From positions 440,848 to 504,847 of the forward strand of contig VZSR01000386.1 of assembly GCA_013398615.1 (NCBI GenBank): DNA of 64,000 nucleotides, given 5' to 3'. This DNA comes from Brachypodius melanocephalos (Eukaryota; Chordata; Aves; Passeriformes; Pycnonotidae). A program made the translations under genes and the position numbers. The notes beneath the pieces were generated by a model, which was given only the letters and a program-made list of their open reading frames with translations, searched no databases and was not told the origin of the DNA. Positions 11,301-25,200 of the stretch are shown here, piece after piece; position 1 is the stretch's first letter, and every line of letters starts with the position of its first letter.

Positions 11301-13109
11301 GCTACAAAAAAGACCCTTAAATCCAAGAACTGTTCCAGCAGGTGTGCTTGTCCCTAAGACCGACTCAGTATTTTGTAGCTTCTTTCCCCTGACCAGTAAA
11401 TCTGGGATTTTCAATTTCTCGCCTGAAGGCAATAACCCAAATTATCACTACTTGAACATTTAAACTGCTGTTGTTTCCTGCTGAAAATTGGTAAAGTTTC
11501 TTGCATTGTAACTACTGAAATAATTTTAAAATTCTCAAGCAAAGAGAAGTTACGGCCTTAAAGACATCACTAACATCACACAGGGCCGAATCACAGGGAC
11601 AACTCAGTGATTTGAGGAGACTGGCAAACACCACTGGATCCATTGCCATGAGACTGGATGGAGAACTGACCAGGCCTTCCACCCACTGCTGCTAAAATCA
11701 CTTTAAATCAGTAAAGATATATTAAAAAACCCATTATCAATCATGTCCTGAAAGGTATTAATCTAAGATTTTAAGCTTCGAGATCCTGATTCCTTGAATT
11801 CTGTAACAATACCCATAAAGAATCTCTCCTGTGCATCATTACCTGACCAGTCACATTCAACACACACCAGAACACACATCCTTGGGTGAGGGTGGGAAAA
11901 GAATCCAGGACACGGAGTGAAAAACACAACACAAAATGACTGTGCAAATTACTACAAAGGGAAATAATGCCTTTTCAGCAGAACACTTAATGTCACCACC
12001 ATTCCATGAACAAGAACTGACCCATTTCACAAGAGGTATCAAAGCTGGTTTAGCTGAAAGCAGCTAAACACAGGTTTAGCTAACAGTATTTGTTTTTTTA
12101 GCATAAGTATTTTTAATTCTAAAACCAAACAGTTCTTATTCCCTTCATTCCTAACATGATGCTGCAGAGAAGTCTCTGCAGTAACAGCAGCTTTGATATC
12201 TTCTGGTACTGGGAGTAAAGTCCCAACAAATTAACAGACAAACAAAGGATGCAGAAAACAGGATTAAACAAGACAATAAATTACTGCATTTCAACACTTC
12301 TTAGACATGTCTTCAGCAAAGAACAAAATCCAAGTCTCTAAGTTCAATCAGAAACAACTCATGAGTTTGCCTGGAAACCTGTACTGCTGTCCCCAACAGG
12401 GAGACAGGATCCCAGTGACGCTGGTGGCCAATGAAATGTGCATTCAGTCCAATTCTTCATCATCATCGTGAATTCTCACACGTCCAACCCTTCTCCTTCA
12501 CAAACAGGTGGAGCTCCTGCCCCTTGAAGACGCTGTCAGAAGTTCACCTTACCTTCTCTTCCACTGGACCTGGCCACGAGGCTTGTGCCACTGGGTTCAC
12601 AGTGCCTGGCACACCTGGCTGGGAGGGGACTGGCTTGCTGTCACCTGGTTACCAACACACAACCCATTACTGACCTGGGAAAACAGATTTAAAAATTTGC
12701 AGCCATTTTGGGGCCTACTACTAAAACTTTTTACATAAAAATCTGGGTGGTTCAACATCACCGATAACAATTTACAAGATGGTGCCCATGAACAGTTACA
12801 TTCTCCAAAAAGAGCACATTACAATAAATGTCAGAATTTTAACATGCTCTGAATTGATACAGCCATGCCATGTGTCAACACACTGGAGAACTTAGAAGCA
12901 AATTGTTACTACTGTGCCCTCATTCTGAGCTGCTGGCAGAGAAGCCAACAAAGCAGGACAGTAATCCTGGGCTGGTCCTTGCTTGTAGTAACTGGGCAGG
13001 GATCAGAAGACATCCATGTTGGGTCTCCATCACATGCACGCTGGGGCCTGAGTTCTTGAAACAGTGTGTCAGGTGATTCATCTTCAAATGAATCCCTTTT
13101 CTTCTTCAG
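8365..13109 (-). other. AKAP13: AKAP13 3' untranslated region
   Basis: About 4.7 kb of AT-rich DNA without coding potential follows the AKAP13 stop codon and leads to a poly(A) signal at 8391-8396. I recall a long 3' UTR for this gene in mammals. No other gene signature was seen in it. The exact end is inferred. Confidence 0.6.
8391..8396 (-). terminator. AKAP13: AKAP13 poly(A) signal (candidate distal)
   Basis: The plus-strand TTTATT reads AATAAA on the gene strand. It lies at the end of a long AT-rich UTR-like stretch, and cleavage is expected about 10-30 bases further left. Other TTTATT motifs exist in the UTR, so shorter forms are possible. Confidence 0.5.
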
Positions 13110-13270
13110 TTAGAAGAAAATGACATCCTCTTTGCTGGTATCATCTTGCACATTCAACAGGCTGGGCTGAGAGGGCACCAGGGGCTGAACCTGAACGTTG
13201 TTGGGCTTGAAGAGGGTCGCTGAGGCAGATGAAAGTGCTTCTGGCTGAGCATCTGTAGGGCCATACAGTT
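13110..13270 (-). CDS. AKAP13: AKAP13 last coding exon (C-terminus)
   Basis: The acceptor is ATTCCCTCTAG at 13271. The exon encodes ELYGPTDAQPEALSS through DDTSKEDVIFF and a TAA stop. The KEDVIFF ending is the conserved AKAP13 C-terminus. The incoming phase (2 bases) fits the previous exon. Confidence 0.95.
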
Positions 13271-16200
13271 CTAGAGGGAATAAAATGGAAGAAGACATAT
13301 TCGTGACACTGCAGAGAGAGCCTGAGGCACTTCCACGGACAGGCAGGTTGGCCAAGGCATACCTGGCTGGAATGCAGGGCCCTGGCTGCTCGGCAGGGAT
13401 GGACTCGCTGACCGCCTGCCTCTCAGGACAGCCTCCTCTCGTCCAGCAAGCCTGGGGGGAAGCAGCTGCTTCTGATCAACAGAGGCTGAAGAAAACATTG
13501 CATAAATTAGTATTTGAGGTGAGCAGCACTTCACAAATGTCACTACTTCACGCTGGGGCACTGTACTGACACCTTTACACATCCAAGAAAGCTGCAAAAG
13601 CACAAAGAGCTGGTCCTACTTATATTATCTCTTCAGCTGTTTAAACTATGAATAATTTTATCTTCTTTGAGACTCCTAGTTCAGTTACTGGCAGACCCTG
13701 ACAATCTCAGATTTAAAACTCAGTATTACCAAGCATGGCAGAGAGGAAAAAGAAATCTTTGTAGAATTCAAATAGCAAATGGCCATTTGTGCTACTTCTA
13801 ACACACAGAGCTGTGATGAACTTTTGTCTCTGCTCTCCATCTGTCTCACAGCTGCTCAGCAGCACAGCCCACTGATTCTGGTCTTACACCCTCTCAGTTT
13901 CTTGGTTTCAACAATGAAAGCAGTTCATGAAATGGCTATTCTGGATCTAAAGAACTTCTCTCTTTCAGTACACATTCCTCACATGTTACAAAACCCAAAT
14001 TCAATACACAGCATTTTGCCTCTGGTACAGAAAGTTTTGTTCTATTTTATTCTAAGATCTACACATGGGCATAACAAGCATGAAGCCCACTAATGCTCAC
14101 AAGAGAACAGAGACCAATATATTTGTGGTTTATACCTTTCATATAAATTACAGAAAAACGCCATTAAGTCCATTTTCACTGCAGAGACCATTATGTAAGA
14201 GCTATTAAAAATAAACTGGGGACATGTGGCATTAGAACTTTATATTACCACCATTTGGTACGCAGGGTAAGAGGATACAGGCTTCATTTATGTGCAAAAC
14301 CATAAGCAAGTTTGCAAAGGCACTAAACTTTATGCAGGACAGAGACAGATGTTTCTGCAATGTGCCAAAACCCCTCCCCCTGCTCTCTCTGTCAGGTTTG
14401 GCTCCCAGTTCTCTGTAGCAGTACAGAGTGATGGACAAGCTTGCCAAGTCTGAATCCAGCACAATGCTAAAACGATAATTTTATGACTTAAAATTACAGG
14501 CCATTCCCCTAAGCTGGCAGTGTATCTCTACCATTGCTTGAAGTGGTAGAGATAAAATGGTTTTTAGTGTTTCTGTCATTGGCAAAGATCACTACTCCAG
14601 TACCCAGCAGTTAAAAGCAGAAATTACACCAGGACAGGGTGACTGAATTTTAACTTGCTTCTATTTGTGACAAAATTAGCCCCTTTCAACTCTACAACAC
14701 ACACGACATCTCAATTTTGGCCTGGAGATCTGTATTTACTGACTGACTGGTGCTAAGAAAAGCACTGCACTCGATGTCACTACAACTCTGGACAGACAGC
14801 AAGAAAAGGCTAAGCCAGCCTCAAAACATTTCACTCGTGCACAACAGCTTTATTTTAAATTTTTTTGGTTTTGCTCTTTTTCTTTAACACTACAGTTAGA
14901 CAAGAAGATTTCACATCCAGGTTTAAAACCTCCCACCACCATTCTGTTTGCTGGAATACACAACTCCATTTTCACCACTATCCCTCTGCGTTACACGTCC
15001 AATTCAAATAGTATAGATGTGGAACTCCTAACAGGATTTTAGGAGGTTAAGAGATTTTAATGGCAGCAAACACACCAATAACTTGTAGCATATTAATTTC
15101 TGGGTTTCGTGCAGAGGTTTAAGTGCAGGGTTCTGTCTCCCTGTGGTCCTGGTGATCAGAAATGCATTTAAATGGACTCGAAAGCACATACCTGAACTGT
15201 CTGTCCGATGAGATGCTTTGTTCTTGCCACCTTTCTCCTTGCTTCCTTTTGTGAAGGTGGCCAGCTTGGTGGGGATCTGCTGCTGGACTGCAGCTGGTTT
15301 CTGGATCTGGTTGGTTGCACTCAGGAGATGGATTGGCACTTCGTTCTTCAGGGAGGGCCGGTTCTCCAGGGTGGTGCTGTCCCTGCGCGCCACGTCCGGC
15401 CGCTCCAGGTACTCCAGCCCGGCCACTGAGCTCACCCTCACTGAGGATTTGGAGCCAGCTGCAGATGCTTCCACCCCTTCTCCGTTGAAGCTCATGGAAT
15501 GACTGATCATCTGGCTCTGCAAGAGGAAAAAGGCATTCTAAGTCAAACGGGGATTTTCACCTTCTCCAGCACAAGGAGGAGAGACCACCCCCAACACCTA
15601 GAGCACAAAACACTTCCTGGTGCAAGGCAGAACGGGGTAGAGGTTCCTGAGGAACAGAAGGAAGAGCAAGAGTGTAAGTCCTTGGACACTGAGAAGAACC
15701 TCAGCAGCTCCAAACTGCTTAATAATGCACCTAAGAAAGAGCAGACTGCACAGGGTGATGACAGAGCAGAGGGAAAGCAGGACTAAAGTTTCAATGAACC
15801 AATTTCATCAGACCTCCAAATTTCTATTTAAAACACAAGAAATGTTTTTAGAAATCAACTGTACAACATGCTGCTGATGTAGCACAGCTTCTGCAATCAC
15901 TTGCCTGCAAAAGGACAGTTCCTGAATTTGAAAATTACTTAGTCAGGAGTATTTTCAACGCAATTGAAAATAACTTATTCTCCATTTCTATATTTTTGAA
16001 AAATATTCTCAGTGCCAGATATCTGGGTGGAACTTCACAGACACTGGGAAACTGCCAAGCTCTGACTTCCCTGACAGTAGCCATCGCCAGTTACTTCAGG
16101 GGATGGTTCAAGGAGCTCAGCGAAAGGCAAAGGTTGGTGCTGCAGCAAGCGCAACCTTCATCCAGAAGCCAGTGGGTTACTAGGGATAAAACTGAGAAAA

Positions 16201-19200
16201 CCAACCCCTCACCTGGCCCATTTCTGGGGAGAAGGTGCCTGACACCGTGTTCTGCTTCTTCAGCTTCTTGAGCTGATCCAGGCGCTCCCTCTCCTTCTCC
16301 ACAGCTCTCTGGGCTTCCCTCAGCCTCTCCAGGTCGTGCTGATAGGCCTCCCTCTGCCTCTCCAGCTCTTCCCTGTCCTGGCTCAGCCTCTCCCGCAGCT
16401 GCCGCATCTCCTCTGTGTGCTCCTGCAGCCGCGCTTCTGTGAGTTCAAATTCCCTCTGCTGCCGGCTCCTCTCCCGCTCCAGGCGCTGCTGCTCCAGCTT
16501 CAGCTGGCTCTGGAGTTTCTGGACATTCATCAGTTCTTCCCTTTGCTTTTCAAAGTTCCTCTGCTTCTCCTGCTCCAGCAGCAGGTTTCCTCGAGTGGAT
16601 TGCAGCCGGTACTGCTTCTCCCGGTCTGCCATGGTGGCTCGCTGCACCTCGATGTAGCTGTCCTGCTGAGAAATCACAGCCTGGAGGGGATAAAAGTCCA
16701 GCATGAGGCACCCAAGTTCAAAAAACATGCACAGCTAAGCAGGAGAAAACAGCATCTACCAGGTGAGGTCACAGAGTCTTTTTCTTCCATATCTTAGTTC
16801 CAGCTCGTACAGCTCATGGTGACTGACACAACATTGAAGATGGCCAAGCGAATAAATTATGCTTATGTGTGTCAAATTGGACATTTCTTGCACCTAGAAT
16901 TGTTACCCTGAATCAAAACAGTCAAAATATTGCTGATGACAAGGTAACAGTAAAAACAACCAATTCATACACATGTGTATGAACAATGAACACAGAGAGC
17001 AGATAGAGCTCAAAGCAGGAAAAGAATTAAGTGAGCAGGAAAAAGGAAATAATTTCTTAACACAACAGCTCTAACACTTCCTCCAAAACACCAGGCACAG
17101 TTTCCTTGAGTCTCAGGTTCTGCACTTCATTCCAGCTTTAGGGGATATTTTCAAAGTAGCTCCTCTCCACACCTGCATAAATTTTATTACATTTAGTGCC
17201 TAACAAATGTCTTGGATGGTAAAAAATGGTTTACCTGAAGACTGAAGAGCAACTGTAACAGCGTCTGTATCCTTTGGACAAGCTGAAGAGGAGGAAAAAA
17301 GCATTAGGCACTTGAGCAGAGCTCTGTTTTGAGGCTTTAGATTTTTTTTTTTTTTTAAATTTTTAACCAGTGGAAATAATCCATGGTATCTATACAACAA
17401 CACACATAATGGAAGCATGGCCACCAGAGTACTCTAGCATAGCAAAAGCCAATATGCAGGCACAAGGAATTTTGGTTTATTATCTTTGTGCAGATGTGAA
17501 TCAGTGCCCTGCAAATCTCCCTGGGATTCCATGGAGAAGTTCTCATCATCTTCTCTTCACCTGAACTATTTAACCATCACTTCCTCCCGTGCCCCAGCAC
17601 TGAATCACTGCACAGGTACAGACCTCACAGGGATTTGGAGGCAAGTTTGGCCAGTGAGCTGTTAATGTGCTGGGTTCCACAGACATTACAAACACTGAGT
17701 TTTGGAGGTGGTTTTGGTTTGATTTTACATGCTATTATTATACTATGGCTATTTGCCACTGGATTTCTTAACAGCAGAAATAACATACCTGAGACTCTAC
17801 GGTGGGCTGAAAACCACTGCTGTCATCCAGCCTTGTCCCATCACTCTATAAGGGAGACAAAACCAGCATTTGTCTGGGACATTTGTTGGGCAATGGCAGA
17901 AAAAGCTGGGATTGCTCCCATGCACTGAAGGACATACAACAAAAATACTGAATTCACAAGCCAAGCTGAAACAGCAGTGTGGTGATTAAAGCCTGTGTTA
18001 ATGGTATGGCATCAAACAAGCAAATGGAAAACTGAATTTTCCTGCCTCTCAAGTGCTGAGCTCCCAAGTCACCCCACAAAATATCCTAAATAGAGTCAAG
18101 TAATTTTACAGACAAAGCTGTTCCAAGTCCAGCCCTGCCGGCTATGACAACTTTTAACTTTGTGAGATTTGTTCTGCACCACTATCACAATGAGGAACAC
18201 AAGGAAAAGCATTTAAATCCCTCATAAGCTCAACATACAGTTTGAGATCCTTCTTCTGCGTCAGAAGACAGGTCATGGAGTTGCACATCTGAAGTCAGTG
18301 CAGGGCCTCTCCATTCCCACTGCCTCTGGTCACCACCACTGTTCTTCCTGCCTGAAATAGGAGAGGAGGATGAGGAGCTCACAGCAGCACATGGCCTGGG
18401 ATAACTCAGTGAGTGCCAAAGCAAGCAGAAAAACATTTTGAACCAAAATGCAACTGCATGGCTTCTCCATTGCTGATCAGGCAACAGTGACACACAGGGC
18501 TGCTCAAAGAAGTTTAAAAACTTGAGAAGACGGGTTAAGATAAATAGGGAGGGTAAGTTCAAATTACGTTACACTATTTTAAGTGAAGCAACCACAATGT
18601 CTGTATGAAAATAATCAGCTCCCAGAACTGCAAGTTCATGACACAGAATACCAGTCAGCAGGAATATTGCAGCCACAGCAGCACCACTGTGAGTGTGGAA
18701 GGAGGTAAGGGGAGATGGACCACCTCTTGTAAAAAGTACATGACAGATGTATGGAGCCTTCCAGATACCAGAAAGTGTTCTAGAGATTAACAACCAGTGA
18801 AATAAGAGCCATCTGCTTTTTTAATTAATGCATGAAGCAAAAATGAAGATAAATAGTATCTGGTCTTTCCTTTTTATGTCATTAATTAACTGATAAATCA
18901 TCTGTGTCAAAATGACAATTTATATTATTTAAGGATTCAGCAAACCTCTAGTGACTGTGTAGATACAAAGTGGAAAAAAGTGTTCATGACATAATGAAAG
19001 CAGACAGCTGAATTCAAATTTTCTAGGTTTTCAGGTCAAGCTTTTTTTTTTTTTTTACAAAATTAAAGTTCTGTGTGGAACTGTGGTAATTATAAAGAAT
19101 GGGTTAAAGCAATGCCCTCAGCACATCACTGAGAGCCCTACTCTGCTCTCTAGTGTTGGTATCAGGAGCAAAAGATCCAACACACTGGAGATTTGCTCTG

Positions 19201-22200
19201 ATCTTCCTTTTTAGAGCCTGGTGAAGCTTCCTTACATGAGAACCTCAATTCCTTGTTCTTATTCTCTGTACAGTAATCACAGTAAAAAGATCAGAAAAAT
19301 GCTGAATGTTTCCTTTCTTACTTTTACGTGAAACTGAGGGACTACTGTCATATCCTCCAAAGGTCTCTGCTCTCCGGGGGAGCCCTGAGCCATCCTCAGG
19401 CTGACAGGATGCACTGCCAAAGTGAGTGAAGATAAAATCCTGGAGATTTTCAGCTGGGGAAGAGGAGAACATGTCTTGTAAACAGCCATGTCTATGCAGC
19501 AATACAAGTTATCATGCTAATGACTCTAAAAAAAACCATTTCAACCATCAAGTCTACTAAAAGTTCTGCAGTCTGAGAGGTCCTGCAGTACAGATGAATC
19601 TTCCTTTGTGAGTAGCTCTGCGTGACAGGCTCCTCATATGAAGATGAGCTCTTCCTTAACTGCAAGTTAATATTACCAAACCTTGAGTGTTTGTTTTTAA
19701 CTTTTTTTTTTTAATAGAAACTATGTTTGGGCTTATTTTCTTTCTAAACATACTATCTTTAGACAGGCTGTTTGTAATAGATAACCCTCCTATAACTTTG
19801 TATTTCAGGACTGTGTATTATTAGAACACTGTCACCCTTTCTGAACACTGGTTGATCCTTAAAAATAAAACAACCCAAGCTGTGCACGTCTTCTACCTAA
19901 ACCCACTTCAATCTTTCTTGCAGATTGGTTCTGAGAACGAGGAAGTCTGAAGCGTGTTACATAAAAGCCTTATGTTATTAGAGGATGATTTTCAGGGCCT
20001 GTACTTAGATCCTGGGTGTTTATCCCCACCCCAGCACCTGAGTGAATCCCCACATTCCATTCACCTTCAGTCACTGCAGACTTCAGAATTGCCTCTCCTT
20101 GCAGATTCTCTGAGATATCCCCCCGAAGCAGCAGCCTGGCTCGGGATCCTTGGGAATGGTCTTCAAAGCCATTCACCTCAGCCATTTCCAGATAAATCTG
20201 TTGCTTCTCAGTGAGACTTTGCAGAATCAGGTCATCTTTCATGTTCAAACGCTCTGAAGGAAGAAATAAATTCAGTCCTGCCTTCCTTGTCACTGTCACA
20301 GAACTGTGCTCAATTTGGGAGATTATCATTCATTTTATGGCCAGAGCATGAAATGCAGAGATATAATTAACAGTTTAGGAGAACAATTAGGGAGTAGACA
20401 AAGCTTATTAGACTTCTTTAGCCACTGTTTCTACAGAACCTTACACCACCTTGAAAGACTTATGAAGGAGAAGCTTGATCATATCTTAATAAAGAATTAG
20501 ACAGCCATAAATCACAAATAATGCTGAGAAACAGCTTGTGGAATATATAACTAAGTCACTACCTTGAAAATCTTTTAACTTTGCAGCTCTTGCTTCAGCC
20601 AGCCTCCTCTCTGCTTCAGGTTCATTAAATGTTCCTCCTTCCTCATCAGGACAGCTGTCCAAAGGGAAAGACAGATTTATGTCTGATTTGCAAGTGAGAT
20701 AATTAAAAACCAACTCAGGATTCAACTTGAAGCTTTTTTCTTAGTTGTGGTTTTTCCTGGGTGTCAAACTTCCTCCCTTTTCCAAAGCCCTGTCGCATTT
20801 GACATCAGTGACCCTTTTTTTCTTTTTTTTTTAATAAAAGCAGGATAAAGTCTTTGACTAGTTTTTATTTCATCTTTATCAGTGGTTTCTTCCCAATGAA
20901 CACAAACAGAATTGCACACTGAAGTCTCACAGAGAAAGTTTAGGGAGAGTCAAATGGACTTTAAAGATAAATTCACCCCTGTGAGTGCTGTGAAGAGATT
21001 ACAAGAAATGGGTCCCTCCTCCCTTACCTCTCCACAGCCCTGCGGATGTGTGCCATCCAGGAATTCCTCTCCTCCTTGGAGCTGGTGTGAATTTCATACA
21101 TTTCTGGTCCTTTTAAGGAAGCACTAATTAAGAACATTGCCTTTTCCTCATTGGCTACCTCTCTCACGATCAACTTTTGCAGTGAGATAACTGGTGGCTT
21201 AGAGTCCTGTAAAGTAAAATACCATTTATTGCAGTACATTATATGTGTTCTTTAGGAATTGTGTTTCCTAGCTGCCCTCTCTTCCTATTTATCCAGAGCC
21301 ACCAGGAGCTGTAACATCATGAGATAACTCTGACCTTTTCACATGACACTTTTTATGTTGTAAATTTTCAACCATCAATGAGAACATGGAATGAAGAATG
21401 TACATGTCAAAAACAAGAGGTTTTGATACCTGACTGAACATCAAAGCCTGTGTCAATTTAAAGATTTCCACTGAGTCCCAGAAATCAAGAACAAGCTCAA
21501 AAGGAGGCAAACTCAAAATTTGAAAAAGAAAACAAAAACCTTAATGACATATTGTGAAGTGAAAGGAGAGAACAAGAGGAAGTGTTAGAGGTTTTATGTT
21601 GGCTACAAAAGAAATAAAAACAAGGTGTTAGAGAGTGTCAGGTCCTGATAAAAATGATACCAGGTGACAGGTAGTGTATTGTATAATGAGGATTAACTGG
21701 ATTAGCTGTCAGCCTTTGCAGTGAAAACACATTTACAGGAGGGATATTAGTTACTAAAAACCTGTCTAGGCTTCCTACAGCATAGCTCCAACATATGCAG
21801 CCTAGAAAGTTCCTTCCCAGGATAAAGCAGCTCTTTGTGACTGCTGAACCTTCACAGAATAATCTAGAGCCATGATAAGAGAACTGAACTGTGAAGCAAA
21901 CACCAGGAACACCAGCTTCTGCCAGCTTCTCTGAGCAGCTGTACTGCAACTCCAGCCACAAACAGAGGTCACTGGAAAAACAGAATCACTGAGCACATCC
22001 ATTTGCTCCCTCACTTGATTTATTTATGGAGAAGTGATATTAAATTTCAAATGAACTGTATACATACAAAGATGAAAAAAAAATTGGTCAGACTCTAAGT
22101 GTAGAGCACGTTTCCAGAGGGGAAAAAATCCACCACACAGCACCCTGTTCTGTGCATTAGGAGAAGGGTAATTTGAAAAGCAGTTGTTTGTACAGCCCTG

Positions 22201-25200
22201 AGGTCACCAAAATAGCTTTTGCCATTAGAATTCAGCTCCAATGTTAATGTCTTGAAAAAAAAAAATCCAAGAAAACAATTACATTAAAAAGTTTCTCTGT
22301 TACAGGTTCTACAACAGCCATCAGCGAACTAGATCAGGACAAAATGTACAAATTAATTTCTTTGAGGACACCTGTGGAAATGCCCTAGAAAAAAGCAAGT
22401 GAATTTACTGAATGTTCTGGAGTGCTGCAGTAATAACATCTGCATTTAGTGCTTATTCCATGTAGTTCAGGAAAGTTCTCTGCCTCTAGTAAATCTCAGG
22501 GCTCTATGACCACAGTTCCCATGTCCCTAACTGAGATGGCAGATTTTTTCCCTGCACACTAAACAGAAGCAGGATTTATTTGCAAGTGTTTTTCAAAGCA
22601 CAGTTCTAGCATGTGCAGTGTCCACGACTTGTACAAAACCTCAGCCTAACAAAGCCCAGTGAAAGGGAAAGTCAGAGCACAAGAAGAGAAGCAAGTGAAA
22701 ACCATGGGAGATGTGGCAGCTACAACTGGCTAATAATGGAAGGAAATACTTTTTGCACTGGGAGAGTGGGGAAAGGATTCAACAAGTACCAGAACTGCTG
22801 CAGAAAAAGTGATTCCATAATACATGGCTGATTTACTCACTTTATTTTCTTTCTGAGCCTCCTATAACAAGTGTCTAACATCTCTAATTGTGTTTCTTCT
22901 GTAGTTACTGTCACTTGCATAAAACCTCTAAGTGCACGTATTAAATAAAAAGAACAATACCTACCACAGATGCAAACGTGTATTTTTGGTCCTTTTCTTG
23001 TAAAAGCAACAGTACATCAGTGAGCAGGACTGCCAGAATATCTACAGTAACAAAAGAGATGAAAAAAGGGAGAGAAAGTCATATTTTAAAGCAGAAAGAC
23101 CACTCCAGACTCAAAAATCACTTAACTTATATTTCTTGCAGGCCAGGGAACAGTATGTCATAATTTGCAATATTGGGTCTGTTACTGCCTTCCACTTGGG
23201 TTGTCCTCAGCCAGGCTGCACCGTGCAGAACCAGCTGATTTAAACAGAGCTCATTTAAAGCTTGAGAACACCCACACAGACATCCTACACGTGGACTCCA
23301 GCACTCCAGAGGGAACACATCTCCCTCAACAGCAGATTCTTCTGGAACTGCAGCCATTCAGGGTCCCACCTACTCCTGGCTGCACTTTCTGTGCCACTGA
23401 AGCTTCTCCTTGAACACTTGAGCAATGAAGCTGCTCAAATATTCCCTGACGGCCACTGCTTTGATTTTCTGGAAAATGCAGAATTAAATGTCATGCGGCT
23501 GACACGACACAGGTTTTGCAAAGTGTGAAGCAGAGCTCGCACAAGATAGTGCCTTTCCACAGGAGACTAAGTCAGGATGACTCAAACCTTTGTCATCCAC
23601 CTGAAGACTTCCCTCTTGAATTGGGAAGCAGATCAGCCAGATAATAAGCAAACAGCATAAGGAACTTATCATGCACCATTACAGAGATGCTTATTGGACA
23701 AGCCAAGAATAGAACAAGTGCTATTTCCTCCAATATCCTATTAAACAAGCAGGTTATTGTCATCTTATTTTATACCCAATCGATCCGTAATAAACAGTTA
23801 CTAAAAAAAAAAAACCCAACATAAATCTTGTTTCCCAGTTGTGTTTCCGCCCTTGCTGGTGCTGTACCTTTGAGGCGCCCTGATGCAGCTTTCCAGTACA
23901 GCATCCCATCCAGGAGGAGCCTCCTCTGGCCCATGTCATCCTTCCGGAACAAAAGCCCATTCTTGCATTTCCCAGATGATTTCAGCTCCATTTTGTGCAT
24001 GATCTCTTTGAGTCGCTGCCCCTTCTCGCACTCGTTTACCATGGCATCTACATGGGTGATGGTGTCCTTAATTAAACCAAGGGCCTGGGTCAGCTCTTCG
24101 TAATCTCTGGTTCCAGCTAAGGGAAAAGAGAAGCAGTCAGCCACATTTTCAATTCCAGGACACAAGACATGAGCCATCCAAACATATTTTAGCATAAGGG
24201 TTCCATACTGGACATCTTACAGTACTTTCTAGGAGCTTAAGTTTAAAAAAATAAATAAACGTAATAACCTAAAGCTCTGAAAAGCTAATGAACCAACAGG
24301 TTTAACTACTATGGGTTTGTGGCTGCAGACTTTAAATGCTGCTCTTCACCTCTGAGAAGAGGGTGGGAGAACTGGGATTGTTCTGCCTGCAGAAGAGTAA
24401 TTTCAGAGTGATCTAAGTGTGGCCTGAAGGGAGCCTACAGGAACAATGGAGAGAGACTATTTAACAAGGGCCTGGAGTGACAGGACAACAGGGAATAGCT
24501 TTAAGCTGAAGAAGGGTTAGATGGGATATTGGGAAGGAATTCCCCACTGTGAGGGCGGGGAGGCCCTGGCACAGGGTGCCCAGAGCAGCTGTGGCTGCCC
24601 CTGGACCCCTGGAAGTGTCCAAGGCCAGGCTGGACAGGGCTTGGAGCAGCCTGGGACAGTGGAAGGTGCCCCTGCCCATGGCAGGGGATGGAACGAGACG
24701 AACTTTGAAGTCTTTTCCCACCCAAATCAATCTGTGATTCTCTTGACCCTCTAAGGTGAAACTGATCTGGCACCATCAGCCAAGATGGAAGTGAGAAAGC
24801 AGGGAACAGCCTGTCTGAGGTAAGAACATGCAAAACATGGCAGAAAATGGACCAAGAGACAACTGTGAGGCTTGCAGGAACCATCCCACCTTCTGTGTTC
24901 TGAATGATCCGCTCCACCAGCACCGGGTACTTGGTGATGCGCTGGGTGACCAGGAGGATGCACTCCTGAACACCCAACCTCCTCACGATGGAACAGTTCC
25001 CAATTTTCTGGAAAACAAGACAAACTCGTCACACCCACTGTGCATGGTGCTGCTCTAACTCCCTCTCCATTCACATGCTTTCTGCCCCAAAACACTTCTG
25101 CACATTAGAGACAGCACCACGAAATTAGCTGCACTCTTCTACTAAAGCAAAACGCCTGATAGCATTCAAAAAATTGCCTTTATTACTGGAAAATATCTTT

